DNA from: Portulaca oleracea
Taxonomy: Eukaryota > Streptophyta > Magnoliopsida > Caryophyllales > Portulacaceae
Direction: 5' to 3'
Assembly (NCBI GenBank): GCA_029582165.1
Contig: CM055892.1
Coordinates: forward strand, 5,242,754 to 5,306,753
DNA length: 64,000 bases
Positions 1 to 9,780 of the stretch are shown here, one piece after another. The translations under genes were made by a program, and so were the position numbers. Position 1 is the first letter of the stretch. Every line of letters begins with the position of its first letter. The notes under the pieces are model-generated. The model was not told the DNA's origin. It ran no database searches and saw only the letters and a program-made list of their open reading frames with translations.

Positions 1-1857
1 CTGTATGAGACTGAAGTGACACAATTCATCACTATTTTCACCCACTCATTTTTGAAACCAAGCTTCTTAAGGACGGCCTCCAGAAAGCCCCATTCCACCC
101 TGTCGTATGCTTTGCTCATATCGAGTTTGACCGCCATAACACCATTTCTTGCTCGTGATCTGCTCTTCATAGTGTGGAAAACTTCAAGAGCAACCAGGAT
201 ATTATCGGTAATAAGTCGCCCGGGCACTAAACCACTTTGGTTTTGTGATATGATGTGGGGTAGATATACCTTGAGGCGATTTGCTAGCGTTTTTGACGCT
301 ATCTTGTAGATCACATTGCATAGACTAATGGGTCTATACTCCGTAATTTTATTAGGGGTTGCCACTTTCGGGATGAGTGTGATAACCGTCTTGTTCAGCT
401 CTTGCGGTACACTGGATCCCTCAAGAATAGATTCCACGCACTTTACTACCTCGTCTCCTACTATATGCCAGAAGTGTTGATAAAATAGAGCATGTATACC
501 ATCTTCGCCCGGGGCTTTGGTTGGGTGCATCTGAAAGAGCGCGTGTCGAATCTCCTCCGTTGTATATGGTCGGGTTAGATCTGAATTCATCTGCTCCGTG
601 TCAGTTCTGGGAATCTTTCCCAACATCCCTTCCATCTCTAGATGGTCTCCTGCCTTGAAAAGCTCCTCATAATATCCGATTACCTCATTTATAATGTACT
701 CCTTCGAGTTTACCCAGCTGTCATCGCTGCACTGTAGCTGTGTGATAGTATTCCTCCTTCGTCGCTGTTTTGCTTTTTGGTGAAAATAATTTGTATTGCG
801 GTCCCCCTCCTTAATTTCCATCACCTAAGATCGCATATACCACTTCTTCTCCTTTCTATCCAGTAGCCTGTCAAGGTCCGCTTCCAGTCTCGCACATTCA
901 TCTAAATTCTCCTGGGAGGGTACTTTCTGTTGAAGAGATTGTATTTGTCTCTCTACCTGCCCAATTTCCTTTTCAATGTCTCCAAATTTACTCTTACTCC
1001 ATGCGTGTAGGCCCTCTGCACACTCCTTGATCCTCCCTGCTACATTCTATCTTGACGAGTTCCAGATGTCTTTAATTACTTCCTCACTCTCCTCATCATC
1101 CAGCCAAAACTTTTCTAATTTTGGGGTTCGTTTCGGCTTCCACTCTGCCATGTGATAAGGGTCCGTTTCCAGCAGAATAGGGATGTGGTCCGACTTGTAC
1201 TTGGTCAGTGTCTTCACTTGGGCTCGTGGGTATTTGTTGCACCACTTATCGTTTGCCACGAAGCGATCTAGTCTTTCTATCATGCAAGTTTGAGCATTAC
1301 GACCTTTTTGCCAAGTAAACTAGGAAACATGTGCATCCCAGATCAAGTAAGCCGCAGTCAGATAAGGCCTCCCGAAAGTCTTCCATCAGCCTCCAGTCAT
1401 GTATCGCTTCTCCTTGCTTTTCATTAAGAGATAGGATTTCGTTAAAATCCCCACCAACCAGCGTTGGAATGTTTGTGTTGCTTGCCAAGTCCCTCATTAA
1501 ATCTCATGTTCTACGCTTTTGATGTGCCTCGAGCCACCCATAAATCCCCAAAAATGGCATATATATTATATTCCCCTTCTTTATTTCTCCTAGAATATGG
1601 TGCGAGGAACAATTTATAAGGGTGAAGTCCACATCTTCCTTCCAGTACAAAGCCAAGCCACCCAATCTCCCGTTGCTGCTGACTCCTACTGCATTCGCAC
1701 AGCCAAACGCCCTTTTCAACTTCTCCACGCGATTAAACTCTACCATGGTTTCCGAAATAAAGACAATATCCGGGAAAAACTTCCTGCTCCAGTTTTGGAG
1801 TGCGTGAATTGTCAGGGGGTTGCCCGCTCCCCTGCAGTTCCACGCTAGGATTTTCAT
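1..1857 (-). pseudogene. LINE ORF2 (endonuclease-reverse transcriptase), broken and partial
   Basis: ORF2 begins at the ATG ending at 1857 with MKILAWNCRGAGNP, the classic start of plant L1 endonucleases. Endonuclease motifs follow: VGGDFNEI near 1450 and SDHIPIL near 1180. Reverse transcriptase occupies about 840 to 1, with KEGDRNTNYFH at the N-terminal side, KAPGEDGIHA, and a KLDMSKAYDRVEW block near 130-100 that holds the first catalytic aspartate. The YADD/FADD motif would lie beyond the window. Defects: stop near 1504, a frame change between about 1297 and 1283, a stop at 1047, and another near 828. This is a decayed copy, and identity is certain at family level only. Confidence 0.88.
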
Positions 1858-2906
1858 TGGGTTAGGCGAGGCTGATCAATGCCAGCCGCCACCTCTGGTC
1901 TACCTGTTGCTGTGTCATTCTCGAGAAGCCTAACCTTTCTTTCTCCTTGTGTTCTTCCTCTGACGTCTTCATTGCGCCTCTTAGTACTTCCCCTTATTTC
2001 CTCCATAACTTCATCTTCTTGACTTCCCCCTTTCGCCTCTTTGTCACTGCCCAAATTTGCTCCCTTTTGGTCTGTTGATTTGATTCTGCCGCTACTACTC
2101 TCCCCTCTTAGCTATAGGAGTTTGCATCGTTCTTCCTTCCATTCTTCCTCAGTCCCCCTTCTCTTTCGTTTCATCAGTGATCCCTTCAGTCCTGGACCAT
2201 ATGGCATGTCCGCCTCAATCATCGTCCGGTCATATTCTGTGCATGCTTTATATACATGCCCTATGATTCCGCATAAGTAACAATAGTCCGGGATCTTGAC
2301 ATACTTCAGCGCCGCCCATTTAGCTACCCCATCAATCTTGATTCTAATTCCCCTCCTGATGGGTTTGTTTATGTCCACATCCACCTTCACCTTAAGGTAT
2401 TTTGAGTGCGATAATATGTCTTCCTCGTCCGCCTCTAGGAATTTGCCGATCATATTCCCCAGTAACTCCGCAAAGGCATGTGTTTTCTTTTTCATCGGTA
2501 AGCCACATATTTTCACCCAGAATCTAACACTATCGAATTTTATTTCCGACGGTTGCTCGCTGCCGTCCAATTGTTTGAGCAATAGCATTGCTCCGTCAAA
2601 GGTCCATGGTCCCTCATTCAATGCAAAATTCTTGTCCTCCTCCAAGAAGAATTGAAAGGAGAATAGGTTCTTGTCCAACTGTTTAGAGACCATCCCCTAT
2701 AAGGGTTTCTATATATTCTTAATGGTCACCATCATTGCTTCTGCATTTAACGCATTCCTTGTGTGTAATTTTCCCACCAGACAAAGTGCAATCTGTTCAT
2801 CGATTTTTGCTTCCTCAGGGTCCACAAAGTCAACAACTTCCTCCTCCTCTGCTGTTAGTTTCAGCCTCCTTAAAGATTCTTCAATGTTTACTGCCATTGT
2901 GCACAA
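1854..2906 (-). pseudogene. LINE ORF1 (DUF4283 plus CCHC zinc knuckle), broken
   Basis: ORF1 of the LINE, an RNA-binding Gag-like protein in this family. Reading starts at the ATG ending at 2906 (MCTMAVNIEESLRRLKL). After about 65 codons in-frame stops interrupt it; the same frame resumes at 2693 (MVSKQLDKNLFSFQFF), the typical DUF4283 core with a GPWTFD motif. A CX2CX4HX4C knuckle (CYLCGIIGHVYKAC) lies near 2260-2300. Another in-frame stop at 2112 separates a charged C-terminal tail (2054-1854). The final TGA overlaps the ATG of ORF2 as ATGA, an arrangement compatible with termination-reinitiation in an intact parent. Three or more stops make this copy non-functional. Confidence 0.85.
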
Positions 2907-3190
2907 GAAAAGAACTCCTCAATAACATGCCTTTTCTTCCAAGAAAGTCGTAGTCACTTCCTGGAAAAGAAAACTCGAGGGAAAAGATCCAACTTCAATC
3001 AACTTGTATACCCTACACATGATGGAGGGACAGAGCTCCACACACCTATGGCGATTCTAGATCATACGGGTGTCTGCTAGGGTTTCCGCCGCGGCAGGGA
3101 GAAAAAAATCCAACCAGCCACAAACAAGAGAGAATTTAGCTAGATTTTTTTTCACTTTTAAAACCTAAATGTGAGATCAAATTGTTCTCA

Positions 3191-3539
3191 AAAAAATTAC
3201 TCGAAGGTACCCCAATATTTGGGGGAACTATTTTTCGGTACCCCAACTTTTCAAAACTTATTTTGAGGTACCCTTAATTTTTGGGTTAGTAATTATTTGG
3301 TGCTTTTCAGGCCATCAATTTTATTAATTGACCGAAATACCTTTATTCTTCTTCTTCAAGGGTATTTCTTCAAAAATGGATGAACAAGGGTATTTCGGTC
3401 ACTTAACCAAATTGATGACCGGAAAAGCACCTAATAATTTCTAACCCAAAAATTAGGGGTACCCCAAAATGAGTTTTGAAAAGTTGCGGTACCTGAAAAA
3501 CATTTCACCAAAAGTTAGGGTACCTCCGAGTAATTTTTT
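3191..3539. mobile_element. Foldback MITE, family F1 (GGTACC-rich arms), compact copy
   Basis: Two arms of about 150 bp are imperfect reverse complements: the left begins AAAAAATTACTCGAAGGTAC and the right ends GTACCTCCGAGTAATTTTTT, with a short centre near 3350-3370. Each arm repeats the words GGTACC, TTAGTAATTATT, AAAAGCACC and CCGAAATACC in mirror order. Similar arms recur at 8913-9780 and 19910-20070, which shows a dispersed family. No coding capacity. Superfamily is unknown; arms this long are compatible with a Mutator-like MITE, which is inference. Confidence 0.75.
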
Positions 3540-3692
3540 GAATTGTTATTTTATGACAAAATTAGTAAGGGAGATAAAGGACGGGAGTGTAGGAGAGAGG
3601 GAAAAGTGTGGGTACCACTTTATAAAATTGGGATATAAAAATAAAAATTCGATTTGACTATTGTTGTATTTGTTTTGATGAAAAAAGGTCAC

Positions 3693-5079
3693 AGAATGTC
3701 GGAATTCTCGTATAAAAATGTCACTAAACTACGTAAGAATGAAAATTTTGCCACCTGAAAAAACATGTTATGAAACTACCATTAAAATCTGTTAATTAGT
3801 ATGAAAATGTCACTTAACCTGCTAAAATTGTTGAATCACCTAGTATAACATGTAAACCCCTTTTAACTCACTAATTACATTCATTAATTACCTAATCAAC
3901 TAAAAATAAAAAAACCCTAAAAGCTAACACCTCCTCTCTAACTCCATTCCCTCCACCTCCACCTCCACCTCCACCTCCACTGCTACCATTACAACATCAC
4001 CATTGCTTGCCATCACCAAAACCACCGACACGGTCACCCTCACCCTATCATCACCATGACTAACACTAACACCACCACCATCAACCACTGTTGCAAAAAC
4101 AACCGCCAACGCAAGAAAAACGAATCAAACCCACCTATCCAAACTGTCCAAATCATTTTCTCAAAACAAAAATTGTTCAAATCAAACGAAATCACATACA
4201 CCCATATACTCTAATCTTAAAAAATCATCAATTGGAAATTGTACTTTTTGATTTGGATTATTGGACGCCAATAATATCAATTTCGGGGTATTGGAAATTA
4301 ATAATACAGACTATTTTCTTGGACACTGGCAGTACCAACTATTAACCTATTTTCCTCCAACAGTACACCACCGAGTTGGTATGATTTTAACTCATCGAAA
4401 ACATGATGTCACTCCATAATGTGTACACGTGGAAGGTAGATTAGTGTCCACGTCAAAATTTTCTACGCAAGCTCTGCCTTCCACGTCACGCATTATGGAG
4501 CCACATCATTTTTTTTCATGTGTCAAAACCATACGAAATCGGTGGTGTACTGTTGGTGGAAAATAGGTTGATAGTTAGTACTGCTAGTGTCCAAGAAAAT
4601 AGTCTGTATTATTAGTATCTAATACCCCCAAAGTTGGTATTATTGACATCCAAAAATCCTTTTGATTTTGACCCAAAATGCCTCGGAAAACATCAATTTT
4701 GCCGCTGAAAATCGCCCAAAAACTCACTTTCACTCTCCTTTGTTCAGCCACTATGCAACCATTGTTGCTTTTTAAGAAGAATTTGGGTTTCTTGAACCAA
4801 CAATTGAAGAAGGAGAGGAAAAACCCTAATTTTTGGGGCTGGAACAAAGAGGGAGAAGTTTGGGTTATGGCGGACAAAGTAGGGGAAATGGAGGAGGATT
4901 AAGGAAGAAGAAGATGGGGTGGGGGGTTTAACCGACTGCAACAAGTTTTCATCCGGTAAAGTGACGTTTTTGTTACCATAAACATAAATTAATGGCAGTT
5001 TCCTAACATGTTTTTTTAGTGGCAAATTTGCCATTTTTACAATGACATTTTTATCCGATAACTCCATAATGTCGCAACA
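3693..5079. mobile_element. Foldback element, family F3, with nested insertion
   Basis: The left arm (about 3693-3850) and right arm (about 4960-5079) are imperfect inverted repeats. Shared words include ATAAAAATGTCA, TTTGCCAC and AAACATGTTA read from each end. Between them lie a CCACCT-type tract near 3950-3985, a short TCACC/ACCAC-rich stretch up to 4085, and a second palindromic element at about 4245-4668. No gene-like ORF is supported; ORFs here are low-complexity or arm-derived. Confidence 0.6.
4245..4668. mobile_element. Foldback MITE, family F2, nested in the F3 element
   Basis: Terminal inverted repeats: the left has TGGATTATTGGACGCCAATA and GGGGTATTGGA; the right, reversed, has GGATTTTTGGATGTCAATAA and GGGGGTATTAGA. 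Inner arms match too (ACTATTTTCTTGGACACT and its reverse; CCTATTTTCC with the reverse GGAAAATAGG). A second family member sits at 18046-18592. The outer word GGATTTTTGGATG is shared with the F4 element at 6273-6878, so F2 and F4 look related. Non-coding. Confidence 0.7.
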
Positions 5080-5737
5080 AAGTTCCACAAAATAGCAAAG
5101 AAAAAACTACGACTCAATAACACCAAACAATACAACACAAGGATTACAAAAACAATAAAAACTGCTAACCAGCAAGTTTCTTCTTTCTTTCGAACCATTC
5201 ATCCTTGAAAGTCTTAACTACATACGCTTAATCATCACAAACCATTATTATGTATTAAAATTTGATATTTTTACATCCCTTATTTTAGGCGTTTGTCTTG
5301 TTTTTTAATAATTAAATAGGCGTTTTTAGTTTAGTTTCGTTTATTTTCCTTTTATTTTAGAATTTCTCAGTTTTATGTTTAATAAAGTAAAATTTTCAAA
5401 AATGATTAGGTAAACTTAGATTTGTTTTTTTCTAGTGTGTCTTTTTAGTTTGGTCTAAATTTTTGTTTTAGTTTTATTTAATTTCATTTTACTTTATCCC
5501 CAGAATAAATATATGAAAAGAAAAAAAAATCAAAAACTAAAAACAATAAAACCCCAGCCTAAATCCAACTCTCAAACTAATCTTTTTCTCGGCCCAATCT
5601 CTTAACCCAGCCTGCAAACCCATCTTACCCAACCCGTATAGCGTCCTTATAATATTTTCTTAGAATAGGTGTGGTTATAAACATTAGAAATCAGCAGGGA
5701 AATTTCTATATCAATATTTATGTGTAAATTATGTATG
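5080..5737. other. AT-rich spacer without a recognised feature
   Basis: About 660 bp of AT-rich sequence with long runs of T and A. No credible ORF, RNA gene or inverted repeat was seen. Confidence 0.5.
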
Positions 5738-6132
5738 AAAATTCTACCATAGTTGAATTTTTTTTTTCAACTATGGTAGTTGAAAGGTTTTTAGTATTAA
5801 TTTGAGTAAGATAAATTTCATTTGTTAAAAAGATTTGTGTACCGACGCATACAATTAACTATTCCAATAAAAATAAATCAATTTCAATATTTTAGGGTAG
5901 AATCAACAATATAGTACACTTTTCAACTATGATAGTTGAAAAAGTTCTAATTATGGTAAAATATCCATAGAAATATTAAATTTTGTGAAAATAATTATAT
6001 CTCGATGAAAGTGATTACTTATTAGAACAAATCATATTGATCAATATTATTAATTTTGGCCTTTTCAGTGGTGGAATATACTTTTCAACTACCATAGTTG
6101 AAAACTTTTTCAACTATGGCAGAATCTCACAA
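5738..6132. mobile_element. Foldback element, family F5 (TTCAACTATGGTAGTTGAA motifs)
   Basis: The left end (ATTCTACCATAGTTGAA, then TTCAACTATGGTAGTTGAAA) is mirrored at the right end (TTTTCAACTACCATAGTTGA, then TTCAACTATGGCAGAAT). An extra copy, TTTTCAACTATGATAGTTG, lies at about 5920-5940. Each arm therefore contains its own palindrome (TTCAACTA/TAGTTGAA) inside the larger inverted repeat. Non-coding. Confidence 0.6.
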
Positions 6133-6272
6133 TTATGTATGCCAAGGATCTCAATCTCGATAAATAGCGGTACTTTATGATAGAGTCAAAAGAGAAATAA
6201 TAATTTAGAGGTAATTATTCATAAAACATGTCAAGTATGCCAAGGCATGCATGTCTTTGCTGATCAAAATTT

Positions 6273-6878
6273 ACAAAGTGCATAAATTACGAAAGGGTTT
6301 TTGGATGCTAATATACTGAACTTTTGGGGTGTTGGATAATAATACACTGAACTTTAACCTTGGACAATAATACATTGTACTTTGGGGGGTGTTGAACAAT
6401 AATGCACCCTGAATGATTTCGGTAGTGACAAACTTGGTAACAATCCTACTTAGCAGATGGAGGAGATGAATTAGCCCATACATATTTAATTTTATGGCAT
6501 GCCAGCTGATCCACACATAACGAAAGGGAATCAACTTTGAAAAGAGTAAAAAAACATAAAACCTCATTTGCTTTAACATGTTTTCGCTGAGATATTATTG
6601 TTGTAGTTGTATAAAACGACATTTGCTTGTGTAGATTAGTTGACATGTCATAAATATTTATATTATTTAACCCATTTATCTTCTCGGACCACCCCGTAAG
6701 ATCGCCACCAAGTCAGTCACCATCAAAATTGTTTCGGGTGTATTATTGTCCAACACCCCTCAAAGTTCAGTGCATTATTGTCCAAGGTCAAAGTTCAGTA
6801 CATTATTGTCCAATATCCCAAAAGTTCAGTATGTTAACATCCAAAAATCCTATAAAATAGGAAATTTGGGCACTTTGT
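6273..6878. mobile_element. Foldback MITE, family F4
   Basis: Inverted ends: the left ACAAAGTGCATAAATT and the right, reversed, ACAAAGTGCCCAAATT. The arms continue for about 150 bp with TTTTTGGATG, AACTTTTGGGGTGTTGGA and repeated AATAATACACTGAACTT words, reversed near 6735-6860. Inside an arm the phrase (A)ATAATACA-TGAACTTT recurs three times. The ORFs over this region are arm translations and not genes. Confidence 0.72.
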
Positions 6879-6888
6879 CCACCAAAGA

Positions 6889-8657
6889 TGTAACGCCCCC
6901 AGATTACATCATCTTTACATTAAGGCTAACCACCCTTAATCCAAAGATTAGCGCAGCGGATTAAAGAAACCCGAGGGCATTACCGCCGTCCATAACAAGG
7001 ACTAGGCTTACTAAACCAAATAGAACGAGACACCATATATAATACCGAATCCCAAAATAGAACTCAACATTATACATAACCATCAAATATACCAACGAGA
7101 CTCTTAAGCTATCATATTACAACACCGAAGAAGGAATTTATAAATATTTCTTCAAGTCATAATTCAATACTCCCAAAGCATCACTTAGCCACAAGTGGGT
7201 CAAGTAATTTCAGCAAAAGACGACCTTCTGATTCCCAAAGTATCCAAACTTCTTACTGGTATCGGCTCACTAGCATTGGGAGCATCACCTAAAAACAAAA
7301 CATAAAACATTTTCGCAAATGAGTCGAAACTCAATACGCATACCCCTGGACAGTCAAATAAACTTAGGCAATTCATTTTATTTCGCGCATTTCAATTCAT
7401 TTTGCAAACAATAAAACAATAAAGCAACAATAAAACTTGCAAGCCATTTTATTATCTTGATGGTCCCCTGCTTGCGATCATCGTCTAAGCCTCCGTATGT
7501 GCATACTCAGACCGATCGGGAGGTCCGGATGGGTGTACACTGGCTAGGTATTAACTTTGGTAGTGCTCTAAGGCACAAGTAATATGGGTCGGGGCCATAA
7601 TTACGTGACAAAACAAGTAAACCTTCCTTATTCTTATTATAATTATTACACTTGCTTATTAACTCAAATAAAGAGTTTAAAAAGAGTACAGGCAATATGC
7701 GTACCTTACAAGTTGAACCCGCACTTAAAGTGACTTGAAAAGCTTGACTGGACTCGAATAGGGAGCAATAACGACCTCTTGGACCACACTTGAGACAAGA
7801 ACACATAAATGGAGTGATTGAATAAGAGAGAGGGAAAGTGATGCGGTGAGGCTGCTGGTTGTCGGCTGGCGGCAGCAGGGGATACGACAGCCGTCCAAGG
7901 AAGCCGACGGTGGTCGCCGACGCAAGTTTGGCCGAGGCAGAGGCAGAGAGTCGAGAGAGTGAATCAGGCAGTGAGGGTAAGTGATGGTGGCGATATGATG
8001 GGTCCACAGCGGCCTTCTTCCGGCGGTCGGAGCTCGGGGTTAATGGTGGTGCGTTCGCAGCGGGATGGCGGTCCGATGGATTGGCATGGAGGGTTCAGGA
8101 AGACAGAGGAGGAAGGAAATAAAAATGGAGACCTTGAGAACCTCTAGTGTTCTTGAACGTGTACTTGAGGAGTAGAAAAGGGGGAATTTTGGTTTTCAAA
8201 AACCCCAATTAAGACTTAATATATAACTCATTCCCTTCTTCCTATCTTATTTCTACACCCAACAATACTAATTTAGAGTATCGGGATGAATATTTTACGA
8301 AACTATATAATAAGGACTCTTGAAATAAAATGGGAAGATGAAATAAATTGAAACCTTAAATAAATTAAGGAGTGAAAAGACATGATAACGATAATATTAT
8401 TATTAATAATAATACCGATGAATTGGTCGACTTGATAAAACTTGGCCAGGTAAGTAACCCGAATATCCCGGGAGTAATTTGAATAGTTGAACTTATCACT
8501 TGGCTAATTTAAATATATTATACTGAGCTGACGACGGTCGTTGCTCTGCTCGAATCCTGCAAAAACACAAACAATTAACTGAATTGAAATGCGCGATCTT
8601 GGTTAATTAAACTCATTGGTTACCTTAATTATGTTGGGTTAAGGTCGGGTTATTACA
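6889..8657 (+). mobile_element. Solo LTR (TGTAACGCCC...TTATTACA type)
   Basis: The segment begins TGTAACGCCCCC and ends GGTCGGGTTATTACA. It is flanked on both sides by the identical pentanucleotide AAAGA (6884-6888 and 8658-8662), the expected target duplication of an LTR element. Only one LTR is present and no internal region, so this is a solo LTR left by LTR-LTR recombination. A GC-richer block at 7840-8110 yields apparent ORFs on both strands; related GC-rich blocks occur in LTR remnants ending at 32534 and 43716, so I treat them as LTR sequence, not genes. Confidence 0.85.
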
Positions 8658-8912
8658 AAAGAAAATTGTGAGTTTAATTAGCAATATTCCCTAGTAACTT
8701 TTACCCTAAGGGACTCCAGATAAGAAAGCAAACAAGGGGAAAATTGAGCTATGGAAATCAAATGGATTAAGTAAAAGGGGTTAGTAGGAGACTAGGGGAG
8801 TTTAGAGGCTAACAAATAAATAAAATCAAACAGAAATACTCTCCACTCGCATATGACCCCAAAGATTGATTACTTGCAAATCTCAAACAAAATCCAACGC
8901 AAGATTTCAAAC

Positions 8913-9780
8913 AAAAAATTACTCGGAGATACCCCAATATTTAGAGAAACTATTTTTTGGTACCTCAACTTTTTAAAACCCATTTCGAGGTACCCTTAAT
9001 TTTTCTGTTAGTAATTATTAGGTGCTTTTCTAACCATCAATTTTGTTAGTGACCGAAATACCCTTATTCTTCTCCTTCCCCTTCTTCCCTATCTCCATTA
9101 ATGGAACTAAAAGGTAAAACTTTTTCTTAACTCTTTATTCCCATTCTAAAATTAAAACTTCCTCATTACTACTTTGAGCATTGTTGATGGGCAGTGTCAA
9201 TCTCAACCACCTTCTCGCTCACCACTAGCAGTACATGGGCGCCCTTCAAGAACCTTCTGGATGTTGCCGCCCGCTTGGAGTTGAGGAAGGCCGAGAGCTG
9301 GTTGTTGCGGGTGTTGGTGAAGTCGAGCTTTGTGGTGGTGGGGATGTTGTTGGCGGTGAATTGGATTTGTGATGCGGAGGCCGCCATGGTTGTACGATTC
9401 TTGGGTGCTGCTTGGTAATGGAGGATTTGAATTGGCGTATTGTGAATAGAGTAGATTGATCACTTGATGCAAGTGCAAATCCAAGACTGAATTTGCAGCC
9501 TAAAATACTGCCCATCAACAATACTCATAATGGTAACGGGAAGTTTTAATTTTGGAATGAAAAAAAAAGAGTCCAGAAATTTTTTTTTTTTGCTTTTGAG
9601 CTCCATTAATGGAGAGGGGGAAGTAGGGAAGAATAAGGGTATTTCGGCCACTTAACAAAATTGATGGTTGGAAAAGCACCTAATAATTACTAACTCAAAA
9701 ACTAAGCATACCTTGAAATGAGTTTTCAAAAGTTTGGGTACCGAAAAACATTTTCTCCGAGTAACTCCGAGTAACTTTTT
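8913..9780. mobile_element. F1 foldback element carrying captured gene sequence (Pack-type)
   Basis: Arms of about 280 bp: left 8913-9195, right 9505-9780. The outer arms match F1 (AATTACTCGG, GGTACC, AAAAGCACCTAATAATTA). The arms extend inward past the compact copy at 3191-3539: ATTGTTGATGGGCAGT at about 9181-9195 is mirrored by ACTGCCCATCAACAAT at 9507-9522. The centre (9196-9504) is GC-richer, non-palindromic and reads like the 5' end of a plant gene. This is the architecture of Pack-MULE/Pack-MITE elements. The right tip carries a small duplication (CTCCGAGTAA twice). Confidence 0.7.
9169..9387 (-). pseudogene. Captured gene fragment: N-terminus resembling a plastid transit peptide
   Basis: Inside the Pack-type element an ATG (9387-9385) opens a 72-codon frame starting MAASASQIQFTANNIPTTTK. 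It is rich in Ser, Thr, Ala and Asn, has few acidic residues, and later reads KRAATSRRFLKGAHVLLVV. That composition suits a chloroplast transit peptide followed by the start of a mature protein. The captured segment ends near 9196; the last few residues come from the element arm. About 115 bp upstream of the ATG (9388-9504) would be captured 5' leader. I do not recognise the parent gene. Function of this copy is unlikely. Confidence 0.5.

Larger units (their letters stand above)
1..3065 (-). mobile_element. L1-like LINE retrotransposon, 3' part beyond the window edge
   Basis: A non-LTR retrotransposon read on the minus strand, 5' end near 3065 and continuing past position 1. It has the plant L1 order: ORF1 with a DUF4283-type domain and a CCHC zinc knuckle, then ORF2 with an AP-like endonuclease followed by reverse transcriptase. 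Stop codons and at least one frameshift break both ORFs, so the copy is dead. No LTRs flank it. The 3' end, poly(A) tail and target duplication are not visible. Family assignment rests on motifs read directly. Confidence 0.9.

Noticed and set aside
7507..8147. ORFs of 166, 66 and 62 codons on both strands
   Set aside because: They lie wholly within the solo LTR, in its GC-rich block. Comparable GC-rich ORF-bearing blocks occur in other LTR remnants, and no protein family is recognised.
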